A DNA stretch of 64,000 nucleotides from Anastatus disparis (GCA_017163975.1 JAFFSR010000264.1:7483001-7547000); one strand, 5' to 3'; shown: positions 9,961-20,379, counted from the first letter of the stretch. Numbers and translations: made by a program. Notes: generated from the letters alone by a model not told the origin.

Positions 9961-12427
9961 CTTTTGGATTTACCAAAAACATTCTGTTCAGAATTGGTTT
10001 GTTAAATCTTTGTCTTACATTCGATACTTCCAATTTTTGATTAAATACATGATGCAATGGGATTTCCGAATATGTATAATTTTTTGCTTCAGGATTTATT
10101 CGTTTAATTTAAAATATGCTTCTAAAGTTGTATCAACAATCTCGTTTTTTATTTATTCTTCTTTTCCTTCTTCAAAATATACTTCTTTTATTGTGAATAG
10201 TAGTAGTTTCATAATCGTATTATAAAATAAGATATTTTGTGTAAACTATATTCTAATAATCTGTGCATAGCTTCTGAGGGGCATAAATATTTTGTATTAA
10301 TATATTGCTTCCTTTCATCATATTCATATTCATTATTATCATTATTTTCATTTCAATTCAAATTGTCAAAATTTTCCTTAAAATTTCTTCCTGCATTGCG
10401 TATTTCAACTGTATAATATATCAAATATTTGTTCAAATATTTGATATATTGTACAGTTGAACATACTTCTACACTAAAGTGACAGTTAAATTTGAGTAGT
10501 AAATAAGGATTATATGGAACAATGAATCTGTTATCAGCTACTCAATTGTTATTTTCACGTTTGTCACAAATTTTTTTACCACCATCTCTCCGTATACAAA
10601 TTGGATATCCAGATGTTTTAAATGATGTTTTATTATTATCATTTTTTTGAAAATTTTTCGAACATTTATTTTTATTTTTCTGCATACAAGGAGAACTCCT
10701 GTTTTGTTCTCCGCATGGACCATAAATTGTTTAACATTTTTCAATAATTGTGAATAAATATCTATTTGGAATTTTTGTACTTATAAATGCAAAAACTCTA
10801 TCAGGAGTATTAATTTTATTTTTTCCATTCAGAAATAATAACATATGCATGTATGGAAGCCCTCGCTTTTGGAATCCAATAACATAAGTATAAGCAATAG
10901 TTTTTCCTAATGCACTTTTTTTAATTATCAATGCTATGAATAGTTTTACTTTTACTTGAAACACTTTAACTACAATGTCAGGCCTGTCAATTGCATTTTC
11001 ATAATCTTCTAAATTTTTAATAATTTCTTTCCAGTTAGGATTACATGTCAGAGTTATAAATAAGTTTGGCTTGCCATAATAATTTACAAGTATCATTGAT
11101 TCGATATATTTTTGCTTTGAGAATCGTGAACTTTCTGTAAAATTCGATGGTAAAATATACATTTTTCCAATTTTTTTATTTTCAGTATCTTTTTTCTTAT
11201 ATGTAAATAATCCATTACACCGTTATAACAATCGCTTCTTAAAATATTTCGATTTTTTTTTTAAAATATAATTTTGAAGTTTCAATTTTTACAAATGCAT
11301 CAACTATTGCCAGTTGAGAAACTTTACCTAAATTAAGGTAAGGATTAAATCCATTTCTTACAGAAAATCTATAATTGTAAAATTGCAGATTTGAAATATT
11401 GTTTGTAGTTAATTTACATCTCATATTGGGCATCCATCCTTTTCCTCCATTAGGATAAATAAGTGGGTAAGTCATAGGTTCGACATGTTTACCAATTAAT
11501 GGAATACTAACTGATTTGTCGTGTTTCGAATATATAGCGTGTCCAAAAAGTAACGATACACCTAAGAAATTTCCAAAGTTGATAATTTTTTCAATCAGGT
11601 CAAGGTCGTTTTTGGAGTAACTTTTTACGAGGTATCCAATGGTGACCTTGGATTTGACCTTGAACCTCATTTTCAAGGTTATTTTGAGGTCAACCTCATT
11701 TTTTAAAAATGAGAACCCCTACTTTTTATAGCGGAATCGAAAAGTAGAGGTTTCCATTTAAAAAAATGAGGTTGATCTCAAAATAACCTTGGAAATGAGG
11801 TTCAAGGTCAAATTCAAGGTAACAGTCGAATACCTCATAAAAAGTCACTCCAAGTACGACCTTCACCTGATTGAAAAAATTATAAACTTTGGAAATTTTC
11901 AGATGTATCGTTACTTTTTGGACACGCTATATAACGATATTACGTTCTACTGGGGATAAACCATCTTTCCTTATAAATATCATGGCAACTTCATTACTTG
12001 TAGCTTTATTGTATTACTTGTAACTTTTTCTATTTCATACATCATTTTATAAGCTTTAGCATAAGGATTACTTTGTCTAAATAATCCATCTAGTTCACAT
12101 AATAAGTCTTAATTTGTATCTGAGCTTTTCCGTTGCGAAGTTACTAATTCATTATCAAGAACATATGATTGTCCATATTTTCGAGCTTCATTTTCATTGG
12201 GATGTAAAGCATAAACGTTGTGATATATTTGACCACAAATTCTGATTACTTGTGGTTCCCTACTTGTTATTTTGTCTAAATTCGCACCAATACTTGCGAA
12301 AGCTAAAGAATTGTTGTATGATCTAATATCTTTACGAAAATGAAAACTTTTTTCTGAAAATCCTGTAGCCAATTATTTCAATTCTTTTAAGTAAGTAGGA
12401 TTATTTGGTAGTTCTATATTTCTTTAT
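9961..12427 (-). pseudogene. Helitron H2 N-terminal and Rep (HUH) region, decayed
   Basis: In minus-strand order: an N-terminal Helitron-like domain (SYNNSLAFASIGAN, 12109-12372), IGKHVEPMTYPLIYPNG (11239-11530), the Rep motif-1 region (LFITLTCNPNW, near 11040) and the HUH motif region read as GLPYMHMLLF (near 10850), where the first histidine is tyrosine. The later Rep part (10250-10740) is shredded by frameshifts. A 399-bp foldback element (11533-11931) interrupts the reading frame. The Rep domain of Helitrons nicks and joins DNA for rolling-circle transposition; here one HUH histidine and the continuous frame are both lost. Similarity to H3 (24265-26763) is colinear. Confidence 0.85.
11533..11931. 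mobile_element. Foldback MITE with TA target site (Tc1/mariner-like)
   Basis: Near-perfect long inverted repeat. TATAGCGTGTCCAAAAAGTA at the left end matches its reverse complement at the right end, and the arms run about 180 bp to a short central loop near 11720-11750. Removing the element with one TA copy restores the frame seen in the H3 relative across the site, which supports a TA duplication. No coding capacity. The Tc1/mariner assignment rests only on the TA site and TIR style. Confidence 0.85.
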
Positions 12428-13037
12428 TTTGTGTTTATTCAAATGTAAAATGTTCAGCACTGCACTATTAACATATGAAAGTATTTAATATTTAATATTA
12501 AAAAAAGGAAATAAATTTTTTTTATCTTATATTTAATACTTACATATTAGATATTTACATTTTTAAGGGAGTTCTATCCTTACTACACAAGTCAAAGCAG
12601 ATCATCCGTAGTTCTCATTTGACTCATTAGATATAAATATTACATCTGGCAACATTGAAACATTACAGCTGTTGCGTGCGTGTGCGCTCGACAGCGTGTT
12701 GTTTTTCGGTCTTAAATGATAAATGCAAATATTACCTGCAATAAGATTTTTTTTTTCATTGTAAGATTATTTGGGAAAATTGCCAAATCTTTACACCAAA
12801 AAAATAAGTATTGTATACATGATTATATTTTTTTAAGATATTATTTATTTATATTTTTATCTGTACTATTAAATTATTCATTCAATCTATTTTTATACTA
12901 CTTGAAAATACGTTGATGAATATTATTTTGTTACTTTTCTATAAAAATATTGTTGATATTACTTTATGCATGTTTAATTTTTTTGATTAAGTTATTTATT
13001 ACAAATGTAACTTTCATATACGTTCCAATTTTTTATT
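12428..13037. other. No gene recognised
   Basis: AT-rich sequence upstream of H2, with a small GC-richer patch at 12665-12715. No Helitron 5' terminus for H2 could be identified here. Confidence 0.35.
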
Positions 13038-13405
13038 AAGAGCAGGATTTGCTGTCTTTGTCCAATTGAGATTTTTGTTATTTACTTAAGTATTAATCGA
13101 TGTCTCTTTAAATTGAAGGTTGAGTGCAATAGATACTATTATGAATATTTAAGCACAAAAAAAATTTTACCGCTTTGTTTTTGAAAAAAGTAAAGAACGT
13201 TAAAGTGAAAGTTTACTTTTATAATATTTTTGCGTTTCTTACTTTTCTCAAAAATAAAACGGTAGAATTTTATTTTCTTGTGCATAGATATTCATTATAA
13301 TAATATCTATTCCGCTCAACCGTCAATTCGCAGATACATCGATTCATTCTTGAGTAAATAACAAAAAACTGAATTAGATAAGGATAGCGAATCTGGCCTG
13401 CTCTT
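13038..13405. mobile_element. Foldback (palindromic) element
   Basis: Inverted repeat centred near 13220. AAGAGCAGG at 13038 pairs with CCTGCTCTT at 13397-13405, GTTATTTACTTAAG with CTTGAGTAAATAAC, and the inner arms (GGTTGAGTGCAATAGATA) also pair. The arms are 80-90% alike by eye, with weaker pairing beyond them on both sides. Probably an old MITE; ends and target duplication are not defined. Confidence 0.75.
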
Positions 13406-13473
13406 AAACCTATTCTTAAATCATAAAAATGTGATAATAAGTAAAACATTGTGATTAGAAAATTATAAAATGC

Positions 13474-14032
13474 CACTACTGTCCCTTATGAAAAAATCCT
13501 GTAGAATCATATAGAACATTTTGTAGCATATCCTGTAGGACATCCTGTAAAACATCCTGTAGAATATCCTGCAGGATATCCTGCATGCATTCTGTTTGAA
13601 AGTCCTGCAGGATAATCCTGCAGGATGTTTTGCAGGGTGCATTAAAGATGTATTGCAGGATGTCATACATTTTTAATAATCAATCAAATTTTACAGAAAT
13701 ATGTTTGAATGAAATAAAATTATTTTATTTTTAATAATTTAACAAGTTAATAACTTGATACTCATTTCTTCTTAAAGGAAGATCCAAAAATAAGACATTC
13801 GTCAAATCTCCGTGAATCGAAGAGTCTCTGCAAACATACAAGGAATATCTTATATACCTCACGGTTCACCTGAAGGAAGTTTAAATAAAAATGTGTTGTT
13901 GCCTCAAAATTCATTTTGATTATGATCTTCATACATCTTAAACATGTTTTAATATACTTTTTAAAATTACTTTACGTGGCAGATTTATAGAAACTTGGGT
14001 TTAAATGAAAATATATCATTTTATTAGATACC
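13474..14032. repeat. Left terminal inverted repeat
   Basis: Begins CACTACTG, continues through the 12-bp minisatellite (13495-13670) and then through CAAGTTAATAACTTGATACT, TATATACCTCACGGTTC, TTGCCTCAAAATTCATTTTG and TTTACGTGGC. Each of these has its inverted partner in the right repeat. This copy lacks the extra element present in the right repeat. Confidence 0.85.
13495..13670. repeat. 12-bp minisatellite (TCCTGTAGRAYA) in left TIR
   Basis: Tandem variants of ATCCTGTAGAAC and ATCCTGCAGGAT. The unit is itself a near palindrome around CCTGCAGG. Apparent reading frames on both strands (ILQD or GYPVGHP repeats) are by-products of the period-12 array and are not genes. Confidence 0.9.
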
Positions 14033-14212
14033 AAAATTTAATATTTAAATTTAATAGCAAATGAAAAAATACCAGTCGCGTACATAAATAAGAGTTTAAT
14101 GAACAATAACACGTTAACAGTAAACAAAAAAATACATTTTTTAACAAACAAACAAACATAAAAATGTTCAATTTCATTTTCATATACATTAATTATTAAA
14201 CTTTAAATAAGT

Positions 14213-15529
14213 TTATACAAATCTATATATGTGCACTATTGTAGCTACAATCTGTTTTGATACTTTATAATCCATCCACTTTTTATTAAAATCATAATGC
14301 ACTGATTCTGTAGCTTGCTCTCCGAAAAATCCTAAGCCCATCTGGTGTTTTGAATAAAATTGTGCTACGTGATTAAAAATTGTATGCACTTTTGGTGTTA
14401 TTGAGATTCCTAAGACTTCGTAACTTTTTTTGAATTCTTTAATATTTTGTTCAAAATCTAGCTTCAAATTTAGAGGAAAGCAGTCGTCAACGACTATTTT
14501 AAATTTTCTAAAAGTATCTACATATGCCATGGAACCTGCTAGACCTCCAATGTTAACTTCACATATCTGTTGAAGTTTATCAACATTATTCAATAATACG
14601 TTACATGCATTTCCTGCAAACGAAAAGTTACCACCATTACTGTAACTTCTTTCTACGTTACTTTGATGCGCCCATTTCGTAGCAGTATCGGGATATAACT
14701 TAAACATATTACTATAAAGTATGTTAACACAGCCTAATAGAAGATGTAATTCTGGAGAAGGAATTACATCTAAAATTAGTTTATCATCATCTGAATAAAA
14801 CAAAGGTGGATCGATACAATTTTTGAAATCTTTAACTTTTTTTTTTACCTTTCCATGATCACACCAGTTATTATAATTAGACATACAGCTAGTTGTTGTC
14901 CTCAAAGTACCACACAAACCTAAATTAGTTTTCGTGACATCACACCAAATACATGGACAATAACTTGCGCTATTCGTTAAACCCGTAATTATGTTTGAAA
15001 GTTTCAAGTCAGTTGTAATTGTTCCTGGACATTTAATCAAACAATCATTAATTTTTAGTTTTGACCACAAAAGTTTTACATTGTTATAATTTTCTTGTGT
15101 ATCTGGAGCAAGAGCAATAATAAATATCTTCTTTACTCCAGTGTCCTTCCATTTTTTAGAATTCTTTGAAGTATTATTTTCAATGTTATTATCTTCATTT
15201 TTAGATTGAATAGATAAGGTGAATTTTAAAGAACCTCCGCCACCATCAATACCAAAATTCAAGTAAAAATAAAAAATATTTCCATTATGAATAATATGTT
15301 GTATAAAAAAAATCAAATCGGTGCAAATAACAGCAGAGCTTGGAATTTTTGTAACAACCTCATTTTTTACAATTTCGAAATCCAATGAATGCACTTCAAA
15401 AAATTCATCCAAACTACGAGACTTTTGAAAATTTTTTTCTCGAGTATAAGGCTCAATAATATTTCGTGAACATGTTTTTTTAGAAAAATCACGTATCTGA
15501 CGATCAGCTAAATTTGAATCATTCTGCAA
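14213..15529 (-). CDS. DDE-like transposase, C-terminal catalytic part (438 codons)
   Basis: Large open frame beginning within the overlap with the upstream frame; its first codon is TTG, so it is probably a continuation and not an independent start. It shows an acidic glycine-rich motif (NFGIDGGGGSLKF, about residue 95), a CxxC cluster (YCPCIWCD, about 190), SPELHLLLGCVN (about 260), KVHTIFNHV (about 380) and EQATESVHYDFNKKW near the C-terminus. The layout D...CxxC...H-H...E recalls RNase H-fold transposases. I recognise the architecture as an animal transposon protein family of this type but cannot name the superfamily with certainty. The role inferred is cutting and joining at the CACTA-like ends. 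No stops interrupt it. Confidence 0.7.
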   Translation of the reverse strand: MQNDSNLADRQIRDFSKKTCSRNIIEPYTREKNFQKSRSLDEFFEVHSLDFEIVKNEVVTKIPSSAVICTDLIFFIQHIIHNGNIFYFYLNFGIDGGGGSLKFTLSIQSKNEDNNIENNTSKNSKKWKDTGVKKIFIIALAPDTQENYNNVKLLWSKLKINDCLIKCPGTITTDLKLSNIITGLTNSASYCPCIWCDVTKTNLGLCGTLRTTTSCMSNYNNWCDHGKVKKKVKDFKNCIDPPLFYSDDDKLILDVIPSPELHLLLGCVNILYSNMFKLYPDTATKWAHQSNVERSYSNGGNFSFAGNACNVLLNNVDKLQQICEVNIGGLAGSMAYVDTFRKFKIVVDDCFPLNLKLDFEQNIKEFKKSYEVLGISITPKVHTIFNHVAQFYSKHQMGLGFFGEQATESVHYDFNKKWMDYKVSKQIVATIVHIYRFV

Positions 15530-16239
15530 ATCTCATAAATCATTAGACGATATTTGGTGTATTTGTTTTTTTCTTTTCCATTTACGATAATATTTAATGG
15601 TTTACCACGCTGTTGCGATAGATATAGTGCAACATTCGTCCTTTCTGCTTTGTCATTTAATTTATTTTCAACTTTACTTTTGACTAATAATTTAGAAATC
15701 AAATGTTCACTTTGCTTTGGAGTTTTGATGCCTTCTTGAACATTTTTTAGGAATGTTGTTGAAGTACATTTATGACATATACCTTTAGCTATTAAAGTTA
15801 AACAATTCGAACATCGTCTACTAGGCTTCTTCAGTGGTTTGCGAGATTCCTTTTTTTTAGTATTAACAATTTCAAAACTTCTTTGTCTGGATCTAATTTC
15901 ATTACATAAAGTACAGCCACACTTTTTTTCTGACTTTGATGTACTGCGCGTTTTCATTTTTAAATGATATTTTGAGTAGTCTGGCATCTGAAGTGAACTT
16001 TTTAAACTTGTATTCATATTAGCTCTTGTAATTTTAAGCCTAAAAGTACCACAAACTACAGCAGGTAAACGCGAATCCATCTCATTAAAATCAGGAAATA
16101 ACAATTTGATTTGAGTTCCTATTTTACCTGTAGTTTTATAATGCTTTTTTTTCGGCTTCCTTTTACACATCAAACACATATTATGCCGATTTTGTTCGTG
16201 AGTTCTGGCCGAATCACTTTGCAAGTTCATAATTGACAA
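15508..16239 (-). CDS. Transposase N-terminal part with zinc-binding motifs (243 codons)
   Basis: Starts at an ATG (16239). It contains CLMCKRKPKKKHY near residue 22, a segment DSRLPAVVCGTFRLKI near 55, then CGCTLCNE near 108 and CSNCLTLIAKGICHKC near 142, all of zinc-ribbon style, with many Lys/Arg. It is probably the DNA-binding part of the same transposase as the frame at 14213-15529. The two frames overlap by 22 bases in different registers, so one indel, or frameshifting, separates them. It is an uncharacterised family by my reading; the zinc-binding role is inferred from Cys spacing. Confidence 0.65.
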   Translation of the reverse strand: MSIMNLQSDSARTHEQNRHNMCLMCKRKPKKKHYKTTGKIGTQIKLLFPDFNEMDSRLPAVVCGTFRLKITRANMNTSLKSSLQMPDYSKYHLKMKTRSTSKSEKKCGCTLCNEIRSRQRSFEIVNTKKKESRKPLKKPSRRCSNCLTLIAKGICHKCTSTTFLKNVQEGIKTPKQSEHLISKLLVKSKVENKLNDKAERTNVALYLSQQRGKPLNIIVNGKEKNKYTKYRLMIYEICRMIQI

Positions 16240-16682
16240 TCACTATTTTTAAATTGAATGAAATTAAATAAATTGAACGAACGTTGCTGCGCGAAGTCAA
16301 ATGCTATACTAAATTTTCTTTAAGATTATATATCACTTTAAATTCCACAAATTGTATTTACATATGATCTTTATATTATAAATAATAAATAGTATCGAGT
16401 ACTGTTAGCTGTAACCTTTTCAATGTTTATTTTATTTGTATACAATGAATTAGGTGAGAATATAACGAACTTTAAGATTGCAGTTATGGAAAAAATTTTC
16501 TAGCTTTGTATATATTATTTCTCATTTCTTAAGTAATTATATATATCAGTCGTTTTATAATTATAGATTTAATGCATATTAATACCGTAAATAAATGTTT
16601 TTAACATACAGGTGATATAAAATAAATGGGGACAGTTATTTACTTATTTGTTATTTCTATTTATATATTTATAATAATGTTG
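16240..16682. other. 5' noncoding region of the transposase
   Basis: AT-rich sequence between the transposase start and the right TIR. It probably holds the promoter. No definite core promoter motif can be assigned in this composition. Confidence 0.35.
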
Positions 16683-16851
16683 CCTAATAAAACAATATTT
16701 GTTCATTTAAACTTAACTTTTTATGAATCGGCCACGTAAATTGATTTTAAAAAGTATGTCAAAATATGTTTAAGATATCTAAAAATCATAATCAAAATGA
16801 ATTTTGAGGCAACAAAACATTTTCATTTAAACTTCCTTTAGGCGAACCGTG

Positions 16852-17023
16852 ACCTGCGTCTTTTAAATTTGAATAAGAGATCGCCAAATTGAGAAAAACG
16901 CCACCTAACAGTTAAAAATGTAAGTACTCAAAAAAAAATTCGAACTGACTATTAATACCGTCTTTGACTGTTAGGTGACGTTATTCTTAATTTTACGATC
17001 CCATATCTAAATTTCGGAAGTGC
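16852..17023. mobile_element. MITE nested in the right TIR
   Basis: About 170 bp with its own inverted ends: CCTGCGTCTTTTAAATTTGA on the left, and on the right the reverse complement of CCTGCACTTCCGAAATTTAG. The ends are followed inward by GAGATCG or GGGATCG and the stretch CACCTAACAGT. The opposite TIR (near 13850-13870) is continuous across this point and acts as an internal empty site. Confidence 0.8.
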
Positions 17024-17235
17024 AGGTATATACGATATTTCTTTTATGTTTACAGAGGCTCTTCGATTTGCGGGGAGTTGACGATTGTCGCATTTTTCCT
17101 TATGGAAGAAAATAAGTATCAAGTTATTAACTTGTGAAATTATTGAAAATAAAATAGTTTTAATTTTTTTAAATATTTGTCTGTGAAATTTCATTGATTA
17201 TCAAAAATGTATGGCATTCTGCAATACATATTGAA

Positions 17236-17456
17236 TGCATCCTGAAAGACATCCTGAAGGATGATCCTGTACGACTTTTGCGCAAAATGCATGCAGAATG
17301 TTCTGCAGGATATCCTAAAGGATGTCCTGCAGAATATCCTACAGGATGTCCTACAGGATATCCTACAGGATATCCTACAGGATGTCCTACAGGATGTCCT
17401 ACAAGATGTCCTTCAGGATGTCCTACAGGATATTCTGCAGGATGCTCTACAGGATT
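17236..17456. repeat. 12-bp minisatellite (TCCTACAGGATA) in right TIR
   Basis: Some 18 tandem units of the type GGATGTCCTACA or GGATATCCTACA, the longer partner of the array at 13495-13670. Copy number differs between the two TIRs, as expected for slippage after insertion. Confidence 0.9.
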
Positions 17457-17479
17457 TTTTCTTAAGTGATTGTATAGTG

Positions 17480-17999
17480 AATTCATATTTAAATGATTGA
17501 ATATGTCCGTTATTTTATTCAAATTTCATTCGAAAATTTATATTTAATCATCATAATTATCACCTTAGCCTTTTATGCATAAATCGTTTAATCTGCAGTT
17601 AGTATTTGCACTAATAGAACTTTCTGAAGCTTCAACAATGATTCACTAAAAATAGAAAAATGTAATAATAGTTTATTTACAAAACTTACGCATCAAAGAT
17701 ATTGGACACTTATCCTAATCCAATATACTCTTTATATAATTTTTTGCAAAGACCACTTTCTTCTGTGTCACTCTTGCATTTATTGACTTAAAATAAAGAT
17801 TTACTGGAAATTGATTTTTTTTACTTATTGAAACTTTTCAGAACCATGCAAATAAATTTTACAAAATATTAACTTGATATATGTAATGAATCCATATATG
17901 TAACATAGTTGTATATCAGTCTACTAATAAAAATTAATTTTTTCCTATTAAAATTTTTTTAAAATTATCAAATAAACTTTATAGGACTATGAATAATAA
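17480..17999. other. No gene recognised
   Basis: AT-rich flank between the CACTA-like element and the foldback element. Nothing coding is seen. Confidence 0.4.
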
Positions 18000-18023
18000 A
18001 TGTAACAAATTCATATATATATA

Positions 18024-18763
18024 TCTCTCTATATAATAAAGATATATCGCCTACGCCGCCGCCGCCGCCATGTATAAGAATTTTATGTGCCCTCAGTTAG
18101 CTGAAATTCAGCTAAAATTTAGCTGGAAGTTAGCTAAAAGTTAGCTGCAATTCAGCTAAAATTTAGCTGAAAGTTAGCTAAAAGTTAGCTGAAATGCAGA
18201 TAAAATTTAGCTGAAAGTTAGCTGAGAGATAGCTGAAATTCAGATAAAATTTAGCTGAAAGTTAGCTGAGAGATAGCTGAAATTCAGATAAAATTTAGCT
18301 GAAAGTTAGCTAAAAGTTGGCTGAAATTCAGATGAAATTTAGCTGAAAGTTAGCTGAGAGATAGCTGAAAGGTAGTTAATTGTTAGCTAATTTAATTAAT
18401 TGTTATCAAAGAATGAACGAAATTAGGAAGAGAAAAGAACATTGGGCTGAGCTCGAGGTAAATACGTTGAATGGTTGTGCTCCTATCGTAAAGCGATTGA
18501 ATATTATTATAGATATCTTCAACACATTTAAAGTATTTAACTATCATAAAACGTTTTATTATACTTAACTTCATATACCTTAATAAGTGTATTTAACTTT
18601 TAATAAATACTAATCTTCATGACCAAGAAACAAAAAAAAAAAAAAAATAATAATTTTAAATTAATATAAATTTAAAAATTATATATATAAAAGTTTATAT
18701 TTATAGAAGGAGATGCAATGGGGGGGTTGGCGAGCGAAGCGAGCAGGGGGGAACCCCCCCTAG
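18024..18763 (+). mobile_element. Non-autonomous Helitron, 740 bp
   Basis: Complete by structure. The 5' end is TCTCTCTATATAATAAAG preceded by A; the 3' end is GGCGAGCGAAGCGAGCAGGG with a G6/C7 stem and CTAG followed by T. There are no Rep or helicase remnants. It contains a GCCGCC run (18052-18070) and a minisatellite. The terminus matches those at 4831 and 6291, so the family was probably mobilised by an autonomous relative of H1 or H2. It inserted into a TA-rich point in the left arm of a palindrome. Confidence 0.85.
18098..18400. repeat. Minisatellite of AGCTGAAA/AGTTAGCT units
   Basis: Repeated variants of TTAGCTGAAAGTTAGCTGAG and ATTCAGATAAAATTTAGCTG with period near 11-12 bp and a higher-order period near 57 bp (18190-18350). 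It lies inside the non-autonomous Helitron. AGCT palindromes recur in each unit. Confidence 0.85.
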
Positions 18764-19280
18764 TATATATATATATATACATAACATATTTGTTTTTAAA
18801 ATATAACTACTGCATCATTACATATGAGACTAGAAACTTTTGAAAAAAAAATTTTATAAAAATTTTACTCAAAAACATTTGATTGTTCATCATTGCTATG
18901 ATGAAGATATGACGCTTTAATCGTATTACTCTATGAATTCTAACACAAAAAAATAACTATAACAAATAATAACATTAAGCTAAAATATCAAATGCTCAAA
19001 TATTGCACATTTAATAAAGTATTTTTATTTAATTAAAAGTTCAATATTTAATTATTTGATATTTTAGTTTCATAAAATTTTTATGCGGTTATTTTTAGTG
19101 TTGAAATTCATAAAGTAATACTATCATAGCGCTATTTCTTTATCATAGCAATGAGAAACAATTAAATATTGTTGGGTAGAAGTTTTTCTCAAGGTTTTTT
19201 TTTCAAAGTTTCTAAACTTATATGCAATGATGTTATGTTTATATTTTATAAAAAGTTTGTTACATATATGAATTTATTAC

Positions 19281-19790
19281 ATATAAAAAGTTATATTTAA
19301 AAAACAATTAAATAGTTTTAAAGTAGTTCAAACAAAATAAAAAAAATTCGTATGAATATTAAAACATTTATAAATTATATACATTTGAATTATAAACATT
19401 TCCTTTTCAAATCATTAAAAATAATATAAAACATATGACAAATAATTACTATTGATTATTAATATTAAATTTTTTATACATGTTTTAAAAAATCGAGTAA
19501 AAGTTAAATAGTAAGAAAACTTATTAAAGATAAATAACATAAAAATTTAGGAATTTAGATAATATAACATATTTGTTTTGTTTTATTAAATCTTTAAAAA
19601 AAATATAATTAATCAATTGATCTTTGGCAAATTATTATATTTATAAGTATTTCATAATATTTTTGCAATATTTAAGAAAAATCTGCAAATCAAGAAAGAA
19701 AGCTTATAAATGAAATATAAAAAATACTTGTAAAAAGAAAAATTCTATATATTTTATTTATAAAATATATTTTACATGAGTATATTAAAA
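19281..19790. other. No gene recognised
   Basis: Very AT-rich. It probably includes the body of the element ending at 19833, but no start is visible. Confidence 0.35.
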
Positions 19791-19833
19791 ATAAAACCGA
19801 GTGAGCAATAGCGAACCAGGTATTTGTGGCTAG
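19791..19833 (+). mobile_element. Helitron-like 3' terminus, second subfamily
   Basis: AAACCGAGTGAGCAATAGCG, then ATTTGTGGCTAG followed by T. It closely resembles 43115-43161 and the decayed 36551-36590. The weak stem is less convincing than at 4831, but the CTAG|T end and multicopy nature support a Helitron end. Confidence 0.55.
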
Positions 19834-19839
19834 TGTAAA

Positions 19840-20350
19840 TATTATGAAGTGTATGTATCACAAGTAAGGTTATATTAAATTTAATTTTATATTTGTTTTT
19901 TTTTATTTCCATATTATTGATATTATAATTTATGAATAAGTTCTTAATATTAATAAAGAATTATCATTGAAACAATTAAAATATTTTTTTATTGATGACA
20001 AGTAACTTTTTAAGTATAATTATATTTGTATTTAAACACTACTGAAAATGTAAATAGAATGACATTTTCATCAAAATAAATTTCAATGCTATGATTATTA
20101 AAATAAAAATTTTTATTCAACAAATATCCATTGTAATTATTATTTGTGTAATATATATGTAAGAATAATATATTTAATAAATGATTATTTCATTTCATGA
20201 ACAGTTGAATAAATTTATATATTTATAATTGTATAGCATAATTTATTCAATTAAAGTTTCATTCAGTTATCATTTAGAGAAAAATGTACTTAAATTAATT
20301 TCAAGAAAATACATTCGTATTTAAAAATTTGTGAAAAATTCTTCATAAAT
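19840..20350 (+). repeat. Dispersed repeat R, first copy (5' part)
   Basis: Matches 35560-36030 in inverted orientation. Shared landmarks are GTATGTATCACAAGTAAGG, GACAAGTAACTTTT, ACATTTTCATCAAAATAAAT and CAGTTATCATTTAGAG. Noncoding, about 80% alike by eye. The copy begins directly after the Helitron-like end at 19833. Confidence 0.75.
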
Positions 20351-20379
20351 AACATTTATGTAACCTTAATTACATATTC

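Larger units (their letters stand above)
13474..17479 (-). mobile_element. 4-kb transposon with CACTA-like ends and minisatellite-bearing TIRs
   Basis: Long terminal inverted repeats flank a minus-strand transposase. The left end reads CACTACTGTCCCTTATGAAA and the right end, reverse complemented, CACTATACAATCACTTAAGA. Moving inward, each TIR holds a TCCTGTAGGATA-type minisatellite and then several hundred bases of matching sequence. The CACTA start resembles the EnSpm/CACTA superfamily, but the 3-bp flanks (TGC and AAT) do not match, so a target duplication is not confirmed. The protein is not a textbook plant Tnp2. Only one coding break is apparent, making this the best preserved element here. 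Confidence 0.75.
16683..17479. repeat. Right terminal inverted repeat
   Basis: Inverted partner of 13474-14032, ending ...TGTATAGTG. It is longer than the left copy because a roughly 170-bp element sits inside it at 16852-17023 and its minisatellite (17236-17456) has more units. Confidence 0.85.
18000..19280. mobile_element. Foldback element interrupted by a Helitron
   Basis: GTAACAAATTCATATATAT at 18002 and ATAACTACTGCATCATTACA near 18800 pair with the right side (ATGCAATGATGTTATGTTTA near 19225 and GTTACATATATGAATTTATT near 19258). Inner pairs include TCATTGCTATGATGAAG with TTTATCATAGCAATGA and AATATCAAATGCTCAAATAT with ATATTTAATTATTTGATATT. The arms are about 240 bp with the centre near 19020. 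The left arm is split by the 740-bp Helitron. Confidence 0.8.

Noticed and set aside
17169..17522. Repetitive frames on both strands (GHPVGYPVG and ILQDVLQD)
   Set aside because: Produced by the 12-bp minisatellite of the right TIR; the same holds for the frames at 13463-13670.
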